Shown: piece after piece, positions 34,421 through 45,887 of the stretch
How the letters are laid out: every line of letters starts with the position of its first letter
How positions within the stretch are numbered: the stretch's first letter is position 1
Assembly (NCBI GenBank): GCA_963576735.1
Contig: OY755174.1
Location: forward strand, 8,866,001 to 8,930,000
Source of the DNA: Bedellia somnulentella
Lineage: Eukaryota > Arthropoda > Insecta > Lepidoptera > Bedelliidae
Reading direction: 5' to 3'
DNA: 64,000 nt
Position numbers and translations under genes: made by a program
The notes under the pieces: generated by a model
The model's input: the letters and a program-made list of their open reading frames with translations, nothing else
What the model was told of the DNA's origin: nothing
Database searches by the model: none

Positions 34421-37400
34421 TTGGGGCGAGACGGGCGTCCTTAGCATTGGTCTGCAACCTGTCTAGGAGAAGGAAAACTCCAAAATCGAACCCGGAATCG
34501 ATGGCTCTGTTAGGCGCAAGTAGGATACTATCTGAACAGCGGCAGCCGTCTGCAGCCAACCTGGTGGTTTCGCACGTATTGGCTTGCCATTCCTGTGAAC
34601 CAAGCTGGGGAGGCCGAGAGGGTGGCGAAGGTCCTGGGCAATCCTACGTCATCAATCTGCGTCCCAGGCGATGCAGCGTCTGTGGAGAGGCCACTTCACC
34701 CACGTCGTTCCGCGGCGTGGATAACAACACGGGGAGTAACAGTCACCGGTTATAAGGCCGCGCGCATGGGCGTAAGCGCGGTCGCCAGGGGTCACTCTCG
34801 ACAGTGGGAGGGTCCATCGTAGGCCCACTGGCCAGTTACCGCCCGCTCCAAACTGGGCAGCCCCCAGTCAATAAGGTACTGGCCCGCCTCGGCGTCGTTT
34901 GTTCCTCTGGGGTGTTGGGAACACAGGGGCAACCCGAAAGACGGCGCTGTGCTGTTGTACACCCGCGACTAAACAACTAAATAAAAATCAACTCAAAGCT
35001 AACACTTCCATGCGCTTTGGTACTTGGAATGTTCGAACTATGAGGACAGGTCTCCCGAACAACTCCGAGACTTCTGATTTCGCCCAAGATCTGCGTAAAA
35101 CGGCTGTTATCGATTTAGAACTGACACGTCTCAACATATCCATTGCTGCACTTCAAGAAACCAGACTTCCGGACGAGGGCTCATTGCGCGAACAAAATTA
35201 TACCTTCTTTTGGAAAGGCAAGGCCTCAAACGAGAACCGTGAGCACGGTGTGGGTTTTGCAGTTCGTAACACTCTTCTTAGTGCAATGGAAACACCTCGA
35301 GGTGTGTGTGAGCGCATTATGACCTTGCGCCTTAATACCAAAAGTGGCTTTGTCACTCTCATTTCCGCCTACGCTCCAACGCTAACCTCGACAGCAGAGT
35401 TTAAGGATGAGTTTTACGATAAGCTCTGCTCAGTTGTGGCCAGTGTACCGGCTGGAGATCGACTCTACATTTTAGGAGACTTCAACGCTCGTGTAGGGCA
35501 GGATAACAACACCTGGCCCGATTGCCTTGGAAACCATGGCATTGGAAAGCAAAACGAAAATGGTCAACGCCTGCTCGAGTTCAGCACCAAGTTTCAGCTG
35601 TGTGTTTCCAATACATACTTTAAAGGCAAACTTCTGCGTAAAGTCTCCTGGAAACATCCTCGGTCAGGTCATTGGCACCAGCTAGACTTAGCCTTGACCA
35701 AAAGGAAGGATTTAAAAGAAGTCACCCACACGAGGACCTACCATAGCGCACAATGCGACACAGATCACTCCTTGGTAGTGTGTAAAGTCCTACTGTCACC
35801 CAAAAAGATTCACTCCTCCAAGAAAGCCGGAAGGAAGAAGCTAAATCTTGCCAAGACTAGGGATCCTGAGCTAGTGAATACTTTCAGCTTGATGGTGCGA
35901 CAGATGGTAACTACCTGGGATGTAGATACTCCTGTAGAGACAGAATGGGAATCCATTAAAGAGCTTCTCACTGAGACAGCTGGTGAGGTTTTCGGTTATG
36001 CCAAGGTGAAATCACCGGATTGGTTTACTGAAAATATAACCCAACTTCAGCCTCTAATTGACTCTAAACGCCAAGCTGCACTAGGATACTGCCTTGACCC
36101 TTGTGATTCCACACGCGACAAACTCCGTACAGCAAAATCATCCCTACAGCGAACTTGCCGCCAGCTCGCTAATTCTTACTGGATGGAACTGTGCAGAAGC
36201 ATTCAGGATTGCGCGGCCACAGGTAACTTCGGTGGGGTTTATGCGGGGATTAGGGTGGCTCTTGGTCCAGTGCAAAAAAAGACGGCCCCTATAAAAGAGA
36301 TTGATGGCAGTATTATCACTGATAGTAGCCGTCAACTAGATCGGTGGGTAGAACACTACACTGAGCTTTATTCTCTTCCAGTTGAAATCAGTCCCGTAGC
36401 CGTGGATTTAATTCCGATCCTACCTGTTATGGCTGAGCTCGATGAACTACCCACTGTGAGAGATCTTCGTGCGGCCATAATGCAGCTTAAATGTGGTAAG
36501 AGTCCAGGGATAGACGGCATACTAACTGAGCTCCTAAAACTCGAGTGCATATTGCCGGTCCTTCATAACTTCCTGGGGAAATGCTGGGAGATGGAGCTAT
36601 TCCCACAGGATATGCGCGATGCAAACATAGTAACCCTTTACAAAGGGAAAGGTGACCGCGGCGATTGTAACTGCTACCGTGGTATTTCCCTTCTTTGCAT
36701 CGTCGGCAAGCTTTTTGCAAGAGTTTTACTGAAGAAACTGCAACGCCTTGCTGACCGCGTGTATCCTGAGGCACAATGTGGCTTCCGCTCCCAGCGTTCC
36801 ACTATGGATATGATATTTACCATCCGACAACTTCAAGAGAAAAGTCGTGAGCAGAATACCCCCCTAATGATCGCTTTTGTTGACCTGAATAAGGCCTTCG
36901 ATACGGTTAGCAGAGAGGGTCTCTATATTGCACTCGAGAAAATAGGATGTCCTCCGAAGCTGCTGAAGTTAGTGAAATCCTTCCACGAGAATATGAAGGG
37001 GACCGTGGTCTTCAATGGTCAATCGTCCGACGCTTTTGACATGAGTAGAGGAGTTCGACAGGGCTGCGTCTTAGCACCAACTCTGTTCGGCATATTCTTC
37101 TCCCTGCTGCTCAAAGTTGCCTTCGGTGACGCTCAACAGGGTGTCCACTTACATACACGTGCGGATGGGAAGTTGTACAATGTCACCCTTCTTAAGTCCC
37201 GATGTAACCGCGAGAACTTATTTGTTGACAGCTTGCTCTTTGCTGATGATGCAGCCTTTGTCGCCAAAACCCCGCAAGAGCTCCAGGTCCTGTTGGACAA
37301 GTTTCACCACGCCTGTACCCTGTTCTCCATGTCCATAAATGCAAAGAAGACCGTAATCCTAGCGCAGGGTTATACATACCAGCCGACCATCTTGCTGCAA

Positions 37401-38226
37401 GGTGCACCCTTGGAGGTAGTTGACAAATTCTGTTACCTTGGGTCGACCGTGTCGAGCAATCTATCCCTTGATGGTGAGATCGACATTCGCATCGGCAAGG
37501 CGGCCACGACGTTCGGCAGGCTGCGTACAAGAGTATGGAATAATAAGCATTTAACGGTCAAGACAAAGATGATCGTTTACCAAACTTGCGTCTTGAGCAT
37601 ACTTTTGTACGGGGCTGAAACCTGGACATCGTATGCCAGACACGAGCGAAGACTTAACACCTTCCACATGCGTTGTCTTCGGAGTATTCTAAACATAACA
37701 TGGAAGGACAGGGTAACAAATGAGAGAGTGCTTGAGATTGCACAGCTGCCTAGTATTACCGCTCTTCTCAAACAGAGACGTCTGCGGTGGCTAGGGCATG
37801 TGCATCGAATGGACACCACTCGGTTGCCTAGAAGGACCATGTTGAGCCAAATTGCATTTGCAAAGCGTAAAGTTGGACGCCCCATGTTAAGGTTCAAAGA
37901 CTGCGCAAAACGCGACATGATCGCATTCCACATCGACTGCGACATATGGGAAGACCTCGCTTCTGACCGTGATGAGTGGAGGAAACTCATTCACGAGGGC
38001 TGCGGGACCCACGACAAGGCCTGGTTTGCAAATCTGGCACAAAAACGTGCCAAAGGACATGCTTGCGCTGTGAGTTCCATTCCACCGGACTCTCGGTTTG
38101 CGTGCGGGAAGTGCGGACGGAGGTGTCGTTCGAGAATTGGTCTTTTTAGCCACGAGCGACGATGCTCCTCTCGCATAGGCGCTGCTTAAATCATCTGACA
38201 AGATGTTGAAGGCTCTAATGATGATG
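34421..38226 (+). mobile_element. Full-length non-LTR retrotransposon
   Basis: A 3.8 kb insertion bounded by ATTCTA at 34415-34420 and 38227-38232, read as the target-site duplication. It has a GC-rich 5' UTR of ~480 bp, one long ORF, a 37 bp 3' UTR and a short (ATG)n-like tail (TAATGATGATG). It is far more GC-rich than its surroundings. Ends, duplication and open ORF point to a recent insertion. Confidence 0.85.
34899..38189 (+). CDS. LINE polyprotein: AP-type endonuclease, reverse transcriptase, C-terminal zinc finger
   Basis: 1096 codons without interruption. The start may be 34899 or the Met at 35010 (MRFGTWNVRTM), where homology begins. Residues ~38-300 form the endonuclease/exonuclease/phosphatase domain: WNVRT, QE87TR, GDFNAR 193-198 and CDTDHSLV. 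The RT follows, with GKGDRGDCNCYRGIS, CGFRSQRSTMDMIF, FVDLNKAFDTVSREGL, GVRQGCVLAPTLF and catalytic FADD at 781-784. The thumb region has YLGSTVS, YGAETW and RRLRWLGHVHRM. A Cys/His finger (C1069, C1072, then H and C near the end) closes the protein. Such proteins are often mislabelled craniofacial development protein 2-like. All catalytic residues I can check are present, so it may be active. Confidence 0.93.
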   Translation: MFLWGVGNTGATRKTALCCCTPATKQLNKNQLKANTSMRFGTWNVRTMRTGLPNNSETSDFAQDLRKTAVIDLELTRLNISIAALQETRLPDEGSLREQNYTFFWKGKASNENREHGVGFAVRNTLLSAMETPRGVCERIMTLRLNTKSGFVTLISAYAPTLTSTAEFKDEFYDKLCSVVASVPAGDRLYILGDFNARVGQDNNTWPDCLGNHGIGKQNENGQRLLEFSTKFQLCVSNTYFKGKLLRKVSWKHPRSGHWHQLDLALTKRKDLKEVTHTRTYHSAQCDTDHSLVVCKVLLSPKKIHSSKKAGRKKLNLAKTRDPELVNTFSLMVRQMVTTWDVDTPVETEWESIKELLTETAGEVFGYAKVKSPDWFTENITQLQPLIDSKRQAALGYCLDPCDSTRDKLRTAKSSLQRTCRQLANSYWMELCRSIQDCAATGNFGGVYAGIRVALGPVQKKTAPIKEIDGSIITDSSRQLDRWVEHYTELYSLPVEISPVAVDLIPILPVMAELDELPTVRDLRAAIMQLKCGKSPGIDGILTELLKLECILPVLHNFLGKCWEMELFPQDMRDANIVTLYKGKGDRGDCNCYRGISLLCIVGKLFARVLLKKLQRLADRVYPEAQCGFRSQRSTMDMIFTIRQLQEKSREQNTPLMIAFVDLNKAFDTVSREGLYIALEKIGCPPKLLKLVKSFHENMKGTVVFNGQSSDAFDMSRGVRQGCVLAPTLFGIFFSLLLKVAFGDAQQGVHLHTRADGKLYNVTLLKSRCNRENLFVDSLLFADDAAFVAKTPQELQVLLDKFHHACTLFSMSINAKKTVILAQGYTYQPTILLQGAPLEVVDKFCYLGSTVSSNLSLDGEIDIRIGKAATTFGRLRTRVWNNKHLTVKTKMIVYQTCVLSILLYGAETWTSYARHERRLNTFHMRCLRSILNITWKDRVTNERVLEIAQLPSITALLKQRRLRWLGHVHRMDTTRLPRRTMLSQIAFAKRKVGRPMLRFKDCAKRDMIAFHIDCDIWEDLASDRDEWRKLIHEGCGTHDKAWFANLAQKRAKGHACAVSSIPPDSRFACGKCGRRCRSRIGLFSHERRCSSRIGAA

Positions 38227-38270
38227 ATTCTACCCACTGAGTTATCGCGGTTGCCAAGATGTTAAAACTT
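38227..38270 (-). repeat. tRNA-like SINE, A-box half
   Basis: On the minus strand GCGATAACTCAGTGGGTAGA fits an A box. It is the other part of the SINE split by the LINE. Confidence 0.6.
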
Positions 38271-38699
38271 AATCTAATATCATGCTACACTCTACTTTTT
38301 ACGCCATGCAACTGTAATACAGCTGAAACATGAAAGCTGCAACAACAGGCCTGTATTGTCACATGTGTCGAAGTCGTGCGGAGCTAAAATGATCCTAATA
38401 GTGTTGCTAAACGTAAACGCCACCTAAGCCTGTGGATAGTACACAGAAACACCCCCGTTTTGAGACCATTGAGCTCTTGACGAGGTTTAGTGGCTGCATA
38501 CTTTAAAAACCACTCTTTATTCTACCCTACAGTGAATAAACTACAACATTCTATGTTGAGGAAAGTACTTGCTTTGAAGATTTGTACTAAACGTTCATAT
38601 TAGGTTCAGTTTCATTATGTTCTTCATTCTGAAACATATTAGTGTGACATTCGTAATAAAATAAGGCCGCATGTACAAATTTGAAATACAATATATTTG

Positions 38700-38956
38700 T
38701 ATACATACATACATACATACATATTCTCACGGCTATAAATCCCTAGAAGGGGTAGCCAGAGCTAAGGAATTAGACATTCCTCAGCCACTTTTGGAAGTTG
38801 TGTGGGGAAAAGATGGTAAAATAAAGGTTTTTGGTGATGGGTCTCCAACCGCATCGCCCAAAATTCCAATAAAAAGCCCCAATACCCTTAGTCGCCTCTT
38901 ACGACACCCGTGGGTAGAAAGGGGTAGCGACATTCTAAGCCGGCACTACACGGCAA
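38700..38956 (+). repeat. CATA-tailed interspersed repeat
   Basis: Full-length and well conserved: CATACATACATACATACATA, TAGAAGGGGTAGCCAGAGCT, GTGATGGGTCTCCAACCGCA, CTTACGACACCCGTGGGTAG, ending GCCGGCACTACACGGC. Confidence 0.92.
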
Positions 38957-40865
38957 ATATTTGTATACTTACTAGTTAAATAGTTTTCAAATAAAATTAA
39001 TAGAATGCACATTAAATAGAACAATATACTTAAAGAAAACGAATGCTTAATACCCCGAAAGTACTCAAAAACATTTTGCTACGCTCGTTTGCCAAATGGA
39101 TTAGAAGCAGCTTAAAACACAACACACTATACATTAATAGCAGCGATCGATTAGGTATTACATAGGACAGATTTGCTGTTTGTTCTTTTTTCTACGGACT
39201 TATTCTGATACCTAAATATCCCTTAAATATGCAGTTTTTCATAAAATTAACTCAAACTCAACGTTCACACATTAAGTCCTTAAGGGAGTGCAGAGGTACT
39301 AATATTTCTAAACCTCATAACTACCACCACTCTTCCTTCCTGTTTATCCACGTTTTGCTTTGACAGTGTATTTGCGTGATAGAGGGAAGAACTATCGCCA
39401 TTTATGTTTAAAATAACTCCTAATTAAATTTACTAAAATTTACTACTAACTTCGCTTACTAACTAATACTACTCTTTGGTTTAAGTTGAGAATGTTCTGG
39501 TATTTGTCCCTTCAATTCTGTATTTAAATTAAAATAAAGGCAACTCTATCATAGGGATCCAATGTATGTGATTAAATTGATTAATTTATAAAGAAATCTG
39601 ATATCCTAGTCAAGTTTAATTCGAGTGACATTAACCCACAATGCGTTAAGTTATTCTGAAAATCACTTTCTGGTTTTATTAAATCAAGGTAAAAAGGGTA
39701 ATCAGGGTAGGTAGGAAGACTTACACAAATTTGATTTCCATGCTAAAGACAAAAAAACTGTAAAGCCATACAAGATTTAAGATTTTATTTACTCAACCAT
39801 ATGAGTATATAACGCCAGTTTATATAACAGGACATACCCATATATGTGGTTGCACTTTAAAAAAAACTTTTACCAATATTTCAGCATTTTTTTTCAAAGA
39901 GAAGAGTGCCGATATCTTTCTTTTAGTCCTTTATTTTATTTATACTTATATTTCGTTAGCAACTCATGTGTTTATGTTAGGACGTATAATAACAAAAAGC
40001 TATATTTTCGTACATCTATACCTTAGGCTTTGCTTTTTGTAAAAGTAGGATTGAATAAAAATCAACTCCATCAACAAGTGACATCAAAGAAGTCTAGCCA
40101 AACTAAAATCGACTTTTACTCACCTGGGCATTAAAATTCATAATTTATGCTCATTTGCTAATTTTGGAGTATAACCAGAAGAAAATTTCGGTACAAATCA
40201 TCATTCCTCTTTAGTTAACTACAATCTGCATAAAGTTGAATGAGTTTGAAAGTTTTGGTAACAAAACTGTGAGCTTTTTAATCAAAAACTCCGTATTTCT
40301 CAACGAAACCACATTCAGGAATCCAGTTAGGAGGATCATCGCTCAGTTTTGCTCATGAATTCCCGCTGGTATGCCAACAAAGCCTTATAAAAGGTAAACG
40401 AAATTGTTTACAAATTTCAATCGGAAAGCTTTGAGCCAGATTAAATCTAATTTCAACTTTAAGGCAAGTCCGAAATAAGTCTTCATAAAACCGGAACGGC
40501 CTGATGAACCTGTCTATTTGATTTAACCCTTCGGAAAGTTGGACCCCCTGTTGATTACTGCGAAGTTAGGTCTGGCTTCTGTTTCGTAGGCTTTTTGTCG
40601 TCCCGAAAACAAATCAGAACTAGGTTGGAAGTAAAGATTCCGAAATGACTTTGGGATCGAATCCGATATAACTTGTTGTCCTAGCTCTGAAACATAGTTA
40701 AAGTCAATAGTTGAACAAAGGTAAAACAGACTATTTTTATTACAAAGATTAAAAGCGAATTTATTCCATTTCAAATTTCCATTAGAAATAATTTCAGTTA
40801 TAATGTCCTTGTTTTATTTTAACCGACCTATAGAAGAAGATGCTTTTTTTCGGGATTGTAATTGA

Positions 40866-41040
40866 AACGCTCACGGCGGCTGTTGGTTCTCATTTGGGAT
40901 AGACAGAGACTAGCAATCACAATTTTATACCACCCTGGTGAACTTCTCGAGCTTCATTAACATTTATCAATCGGTTAACACATCCCCATTCATGCATATT
41001 CTCTTCACTTTAACAGCCCGCCTTTTTAGACTCATTCTTT
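40866..41040 (-). repeat. RTE-like LINE 3' remnant
   Basis: ATTTGGGATAGACAGAGACT, ATACCACCCTGGTGAACTTC and CAGCCCGCCTTTTTAGACTC are diverged reverse complements of the blocks at 7660-7800. Confidence 0.55.
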
Positions 41041-41109
41041 ATTTGATCATTCATAAAATTTTGATTGAATGATTAGAAAACCATCACCAACCATTTTTTT
41101 TAACCATAC

Positions 41110-41362
41110 ATTCTCTTGAATCTTTGTTTATAAATCGCAAAAAGGGGTAGCCAGAGCTTTAGAATTAGAAATTCTTCAGCCACTTTTGGAAGTTGCGTAG
41201 ATTTTTGTTAAATAAGGGATGCTTGGTAATAGATCTCCACTCAGACCATTGTTCATCAATAACTTAAAAACCCATTACAATGTCATAACCTAAAGTCGCT
41301 TCTTACAAAGCTCGCGGCCAAAATAGATTAAAGTTATACTGAGCCGCCACTATGCAGCCACG
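41110..41362 (+). repeat. CATA-tailed interspersed repeat, diverged
   Basis: AAATCGCAAAAAGGGGTAGC, CTTCAGCCACTTTTGGAAGT, TAAAGTCGCTTCTTACAAAG, CTGAGCCGCCACTATGCAGC. Confidence 0.8.
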
Positions 41363-41759
41363 CATACAAAAACAATACTTGAAATACCATCTCCAAGGTA
41401 AGAAACCGCCTTGAAGCAACCCGGAAGTGAGTGCCAGGGCCACATCGGAACAGGAAGATATTCAGCAATTGCCGCGCCCCGGTCCCGCTGAGCTCAACGA
41501 CTGAACCAACATTTTTCTGCCTCAACAATAAAAATATATTTATGATCCAACTGTGTTGGCATTTTTTATTACATACACACTTTACTCTCTCTCTTATGCA
41601 CTTAAAGTTTTAAGGTTACAAAGGTTTAGGCAAAAATATCAGTAACTGAGAAAAATACTACATAATTCAGAGCTACTACAGTATTCAGTTTCAGAGCCAA
41701 CTCGCTCTGTTGTTTTTTGTGCATATAATACACTTTATGCATGAACAGAAATTTTAAAT

Positions 41760-42700
41760 ACTAGTGGATCGGCCCAGCTTCGCACGGGTAGCGTTGTTTT
41801 TTAAATATCTGAGGTTTCTTCCTTCAGTCACTGCTCAAGCATTGTGAAATTTAGCGCAATGTTTTCAATTTATTAAATTTATAGCACTCCCTGAACAGTG
41901 TAGTTTGGTGATTTTAAATGCGCTTTTATGAACGGTTCAGTATTTCCGTTTATTAGCAAATTTTGGAATAAAACGCTATGAAGTATTTATAACAATCGAA
42001 AAAAGAAATCATTACGTGATGTAGGATGCAATTACTGGCGCCATCTAGTATGTAATATGTAAATTAGTAACGATTTGGTTTTGGTCACGGGCGCGATGGC
42101 TTATTTCATGTATAATTTCGATGTTTCTCTACCGATTTCTATGATTCTTTTTTTTATTGAATAGGTAATAATGTTACCTTTTTTAAATTAGAGATGCATG
42201 AGAGTATTACAAACGGAAAAGTAAACAAATATAATCTGAATGCTCCGAACTGCTAAGCTATCAGGAGTTACACGTGTTATTGTGAGTCAACCATAAAATA
42301 TGGACATATACAGTTGCGAGAAATTTTTAAGACAATTTTATGAAGAATATTTCCGTCATACATGATTTTTATGTAAGTTTAACCACGCGACGGAAGCTTA
42401 AAAAATGGAGTAACTTCTCCCGTTTTCCCAAAATTCCCCTTCACTACTCTGCTGAAAAGTATACTATAACCTGCCTAGGAGTATGAAGAATAATTGTGCC
42501 AAGTTTCGTTAAAATCCGTCGAGTAGTTTTTGTTTCCATAAGGAACATACAAACAGACAAACAGACAGACAAAAAGACAAAAATTTTACTGATTGCATTT
42601 TTGGCATCAGTATCGATCACTAATCACCCCCTGATAGTTACTTTGAAAATATATTTCATGTACAGAATTGACCTCTCTACAGATTTCTTATAAGTATAGA
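41760..42700 (-). mobile_element. Non-autonomous Helitron-like element, copy 4
   Basis: Complete copy: plus-strand ACTAGTGGATCGGCCCAGCT at 41760 and TCTTATAAGTATAGA ending at 42700, so both termini are present. An internal deletion removes the GGCTGCACAC segment seen in copies 1 and 2. Confidence 0.72.
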
Positions 42701-42731
42701 TAATGGAATATAAACATGAATAAAATATCCT

Positions 42732-42800
42732 GCTTTGTAGTGTCGGCTAAGAATAGCACTATCCCATTTCTCCCGGTGTGGGTGTCGTTTAAGGTTATTT
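42732..42800 (-). repeat. CATA-tailed interspersed repeat, terminal fragment
   Basis: CTGCTTTGTAGTGTCGGCTA, ATAGCACTATCCCATTTCTC, GGTGTCGTTTAAGG. Confidence 0.65.
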
Positions 42801-44146
42801 AAGGCTTCATAAGTGGTTATGTGGTGAAATGATTCCAGAAATGTTTGAATACCTCACGTTCATTCCATAGAAAAAACTATTTAAAGATTTGCTCCACTGT
42901 GTTTGTTATTATAATTATTATTAAAGAGCTGTGTATTTCCTTATCATTTCTTTTTGCAAATATAAAAAAAATACCTTATTTCAGAGAGGATAATTTTGCG
43001 AAACCCGAATAACATAAAATTTCTGTCATCAATTTGATAGCCCATATGAAATAGCAATAGATTTTCACTGTCAAGTAGTCGCGGGAACATGCGATATTTA
43101 GAAAAATATTGTTTTACGCTACCCCCTCAGAAATACGACGAGAAGCGATATCGTGTATACTAAATACAAATACAACCCCAGCAACTTCCATCCAGTCCTA
43201 AACTAACTCCAGTAGATATAAACCAAACACTGATCTTATATAAAACGCAAATCCCGTTTCAAATACCCCCAGTTCCATAACAAAGAAAGAAAGAGCAGTG
43301 AACAAAACGCAGCCGACAGGTTTTACCTTCGATTGCTATACTTTACGTCAGTAGTTGTGCGCTTTTCAAAATCGTTTTCAGTTTAATGCCGGCTTAACGT
43401 GCGACGACAATGGGCAATTTTATAGCGCGGCTCTGCCCAGCTACAGAGCAACGCTTTGCACATTCACAAAGGAGTTGAACGCATAAATACACCAAAATAA
43501 CTTGAAATATGATTCTATGGGAGTTTTCAAAGATTTTAATGTTTCATCTTTTCTGTTTATCTTATGCTGCTTAACCCTCGGCGTGCCTGGTAGAAAAAAG
43601 TTACATGGCGTGCCTGGTGGGTCGGTGAGACCCTAAATTTTAATTTTTTTTTCTCCTACACATTGATATCAATGTAGTATATTTTTTGATTTTATAATAA
43701 AATTAAACATGTTTTTTAGGGTTTGAAATAAAATACGTGTTCGCATTAATAATATTTTCAAAATAATTTTTAATTAAACTTTTACCTTGTTTTTTAACGT
43801 AGAATTAAACATCTTATGTTCATAAACATGCAAAATCAACTAAAACTAAAGAAATCACAATCAGACTTTGGGGATCATAATGCTCATAGGTTATCTTATA
43901 TTCTAAGCTAAAATAATTAGTCTTCTTCATTTCCGATTTTCTTCATTTGTCTACGGCAAAGCGGAAAAGCAATGGTTGGAATGGATGGAAGGCAAATGGT
44001 TTTGGCAGTCTATTTATGTATAATAAACAAAATAAATATGTTTTATTCAATAAGTTTCAGCAACAAAAATTCACTAAGTATATTACATAACACAGGCATA
44101 TATTTCTAACAATAGTTTGAGGTGCTACGCCCGAAATAGTGAGAAC
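42801..44146. other. AT-rich stretch with one piggyBac-like end
   Basis: Apart from the terminus at 43571, nothing recognised. Confidence 0.45.
43571..43640 (+). repeat. piggyBac-like left terminus
   Basis: TTAA followed by CCCTCGGCGTGCCTGG, a second GGCGTGCCTGGTGGGTCG, and GTGAGACCC. TTAA plus CCCT and the GCGTGC/GGGTC direct repeats are typical of piggyBac-type ends. No matching right end with AGGGTTAA was seen downstream. Confidence 0.45.
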
Positions 44147-44154
44147 ACTGTATT

Positions 44155-45660
44155 CAGTGGCGGATTTACCAGCAGGCTGAGTAGGCTTGAGCCTAGGGCG
44201 GCAGATTTTTGGGGCGGCAAATTTATGGACCGATTTTTTTTTTTTTTACATCTCGTAGAAATTAAAAATATTTCTGTACGACGGTTTTCTGTATTCTGTT
44301 TTCTGATGTCTTACAGATAGAAGTCTGCAACAAATTTTGCCGACGACTTTCCTTCCTCACTTGTCATTTGTCATTGTACGTTCCGTGAATCCATTTAGCA
44401 ATCTTCCATATTCTAGAGCAAACAGCTAGTTCGCCGCCCCCAACCAGTAATCGGTCTTTGTGCCCTCTCCATATTTTGAATGAGTGTAAAGAGCGAAATT
44501 ATAGAAAATGGATTTCTCTCTTCCTACTATCAACCGATATATGCCAATCCTACTATTGGTTGGAGGCTGTGAACTGCATGGTTTATGTATAATTCAGTGA
44601 TTTTATTTTATATATAGTAAATAATTTTACCGATTTTATTCTAAAAAAAACCTTGAGCAGCGATAGCGAAATAGTCTGAAGTCAAAAAAATATTTTTCCC
44701 CAATGCGTTATTTTTTTTAATGCTGCTTTAATGAAAAGGAAAAAATTTGCTGATGAAACACCCGATGAAGAAATAAGTATGACGGCGAGTGATACTTTCA
44801 GAATTAACACTTTTCTCGTCATCATCGATAGACTCGCATCCGAATTAGAAAAAAGGAAGAAGGCGTACGACAACTTCAATGAAAAATTTTCATTTCTGAC
44901 CAAAATGAGCGAATTGTCATCATCAACCCTTACGAAAAGGCTCGGTCCTTAGAAGAAATGTATCCTGATGATTTGGAGACTGAATTAGTCCAAGAATGCA
45001 TCCATTTTCGAAGCCACATTTCTTCGCAAAGCATTCTCGTTAAACCAGATTCTCCATCGTTACGGAGTCTATCTTCGTTTCTGCGAAAACAAAGCCTGCA
45101 GAACGTTTAGCCGAACTTGGACATAGCCCTTCGTATGGCCTTATGTACACCAGCTACGAATTGTTCGGGCGAGAGAAGTTTTTCTTGTCTCAAAAGGGTC
45201 AAAAATTATTTGAGATCGACCTTGAGCCAAGAAAAATTAAACGCTTTAGCTCTTTTGTGCATAGAGTCAGAATTGATGAACACGATTACGTACGACGATA
45301 TCATCGATGATTTTGCCAACAAAAAATCGCGTAAAAAGGTATTGTAACGATTGGTAACGAACGTTTACAAATTGACGGAATTATTTATTTTTAACTGTTT
45401 TTAAACTCAATAAAGATTATTTATTCTGTTTATTCACGTTTACCAATTGTGTGAGTAGCATGCATTACCCCGCCTTATAAATCTCACATTCTTGAGCTTC
45501 GATTAGCTCAAAAATAAACCAAAAAAATATTTTACGTGCAATTCCAACGAAATTGTTGAATTTTAAAAATAATCTAGGACATGACAGTTTGACAATTGTG
45601 GAGACAAGGGCGGCAAAAGCTTCACAGCCTATACCCTGAAAATTTGTAAATCCGCCACTG
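44155..45660 (+). mobile_element. hAT-family DNA transposon (internally deleted), exact ends
   Basis: CAGTGGCGGATTTAC at 44155 is matched by its inverted copy ending at 45660. ACTGTATT flanks both sides (44147-44154 and 45661-45668), an 8 bp target-site duplication as expected for hAT. The interior holds damaged transposase pieces, so the copy cannot move on its own. Confidence 0.93.
44731..45347 (+). pseudogene. hAT transposase remnant with C-terminal dimerisation domain
   Basis: Frame 1 (from 44731) reads SDTFRINTFLVIIDRLASEL and KAYDNFNEKFSFL. A frameshift near 44925 leads to YPDDLETELVQECIHFRSHI. A third segment (45117-45347) carries LRMALCTPATNCSGERSFS and LKRVKNYLRSTLSQEKLNAL, the hAT dimerisation motif, ending IDDFANKKSR. 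It resembles transposases related to the ZMYM1-type proteins. The N-terminal zinc finger and most of the catalytic core are missing. Confidence 0.85.
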
Positions 45661-45835
45661 ACTGTATTACGGCAGGTTGGGCGATGTAAAGCAAAGCAGC
45701 AAGTAAGTATAGCAAGGCATGTAAGAATGTTCCTCCGATTTAAATACAAGATTACACAAACGATTAGGTACATCGTGTTTTATGGATATTATATACTTTA
45801 TGCTAGTACAGAAATGAAATATAATCTTATTCTGA

Positions 45836-45887
45836 AGCTCTGGCTACCCCTCCTAGGGATCTATGGCCGTGAGTATATATATGTTCA
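45836..45887 (-). repeat. CATA-tailed interspersed repeat, tail fragment
   Basis: AGCTCTGGCTACCCCTCCTA and GGCCGTGAGTATATATATG only. Confidence 0.6.

Larger units (their letters stand above)
38957..41759. other. Mostly unannotated AT-rich stretch
   Basis: Holds the repeat remnants at 40866 and 41110. The 83-codon minus frame at 40523-40774 is unrecognised. Confidence 0.5.

Noticed and set aside
37192..38237. Minus-strand ORFs of 112-137 codons opposite the LINE
   Set aside because: They are shadows of the GC-rich LINE ORF and show no motifs.
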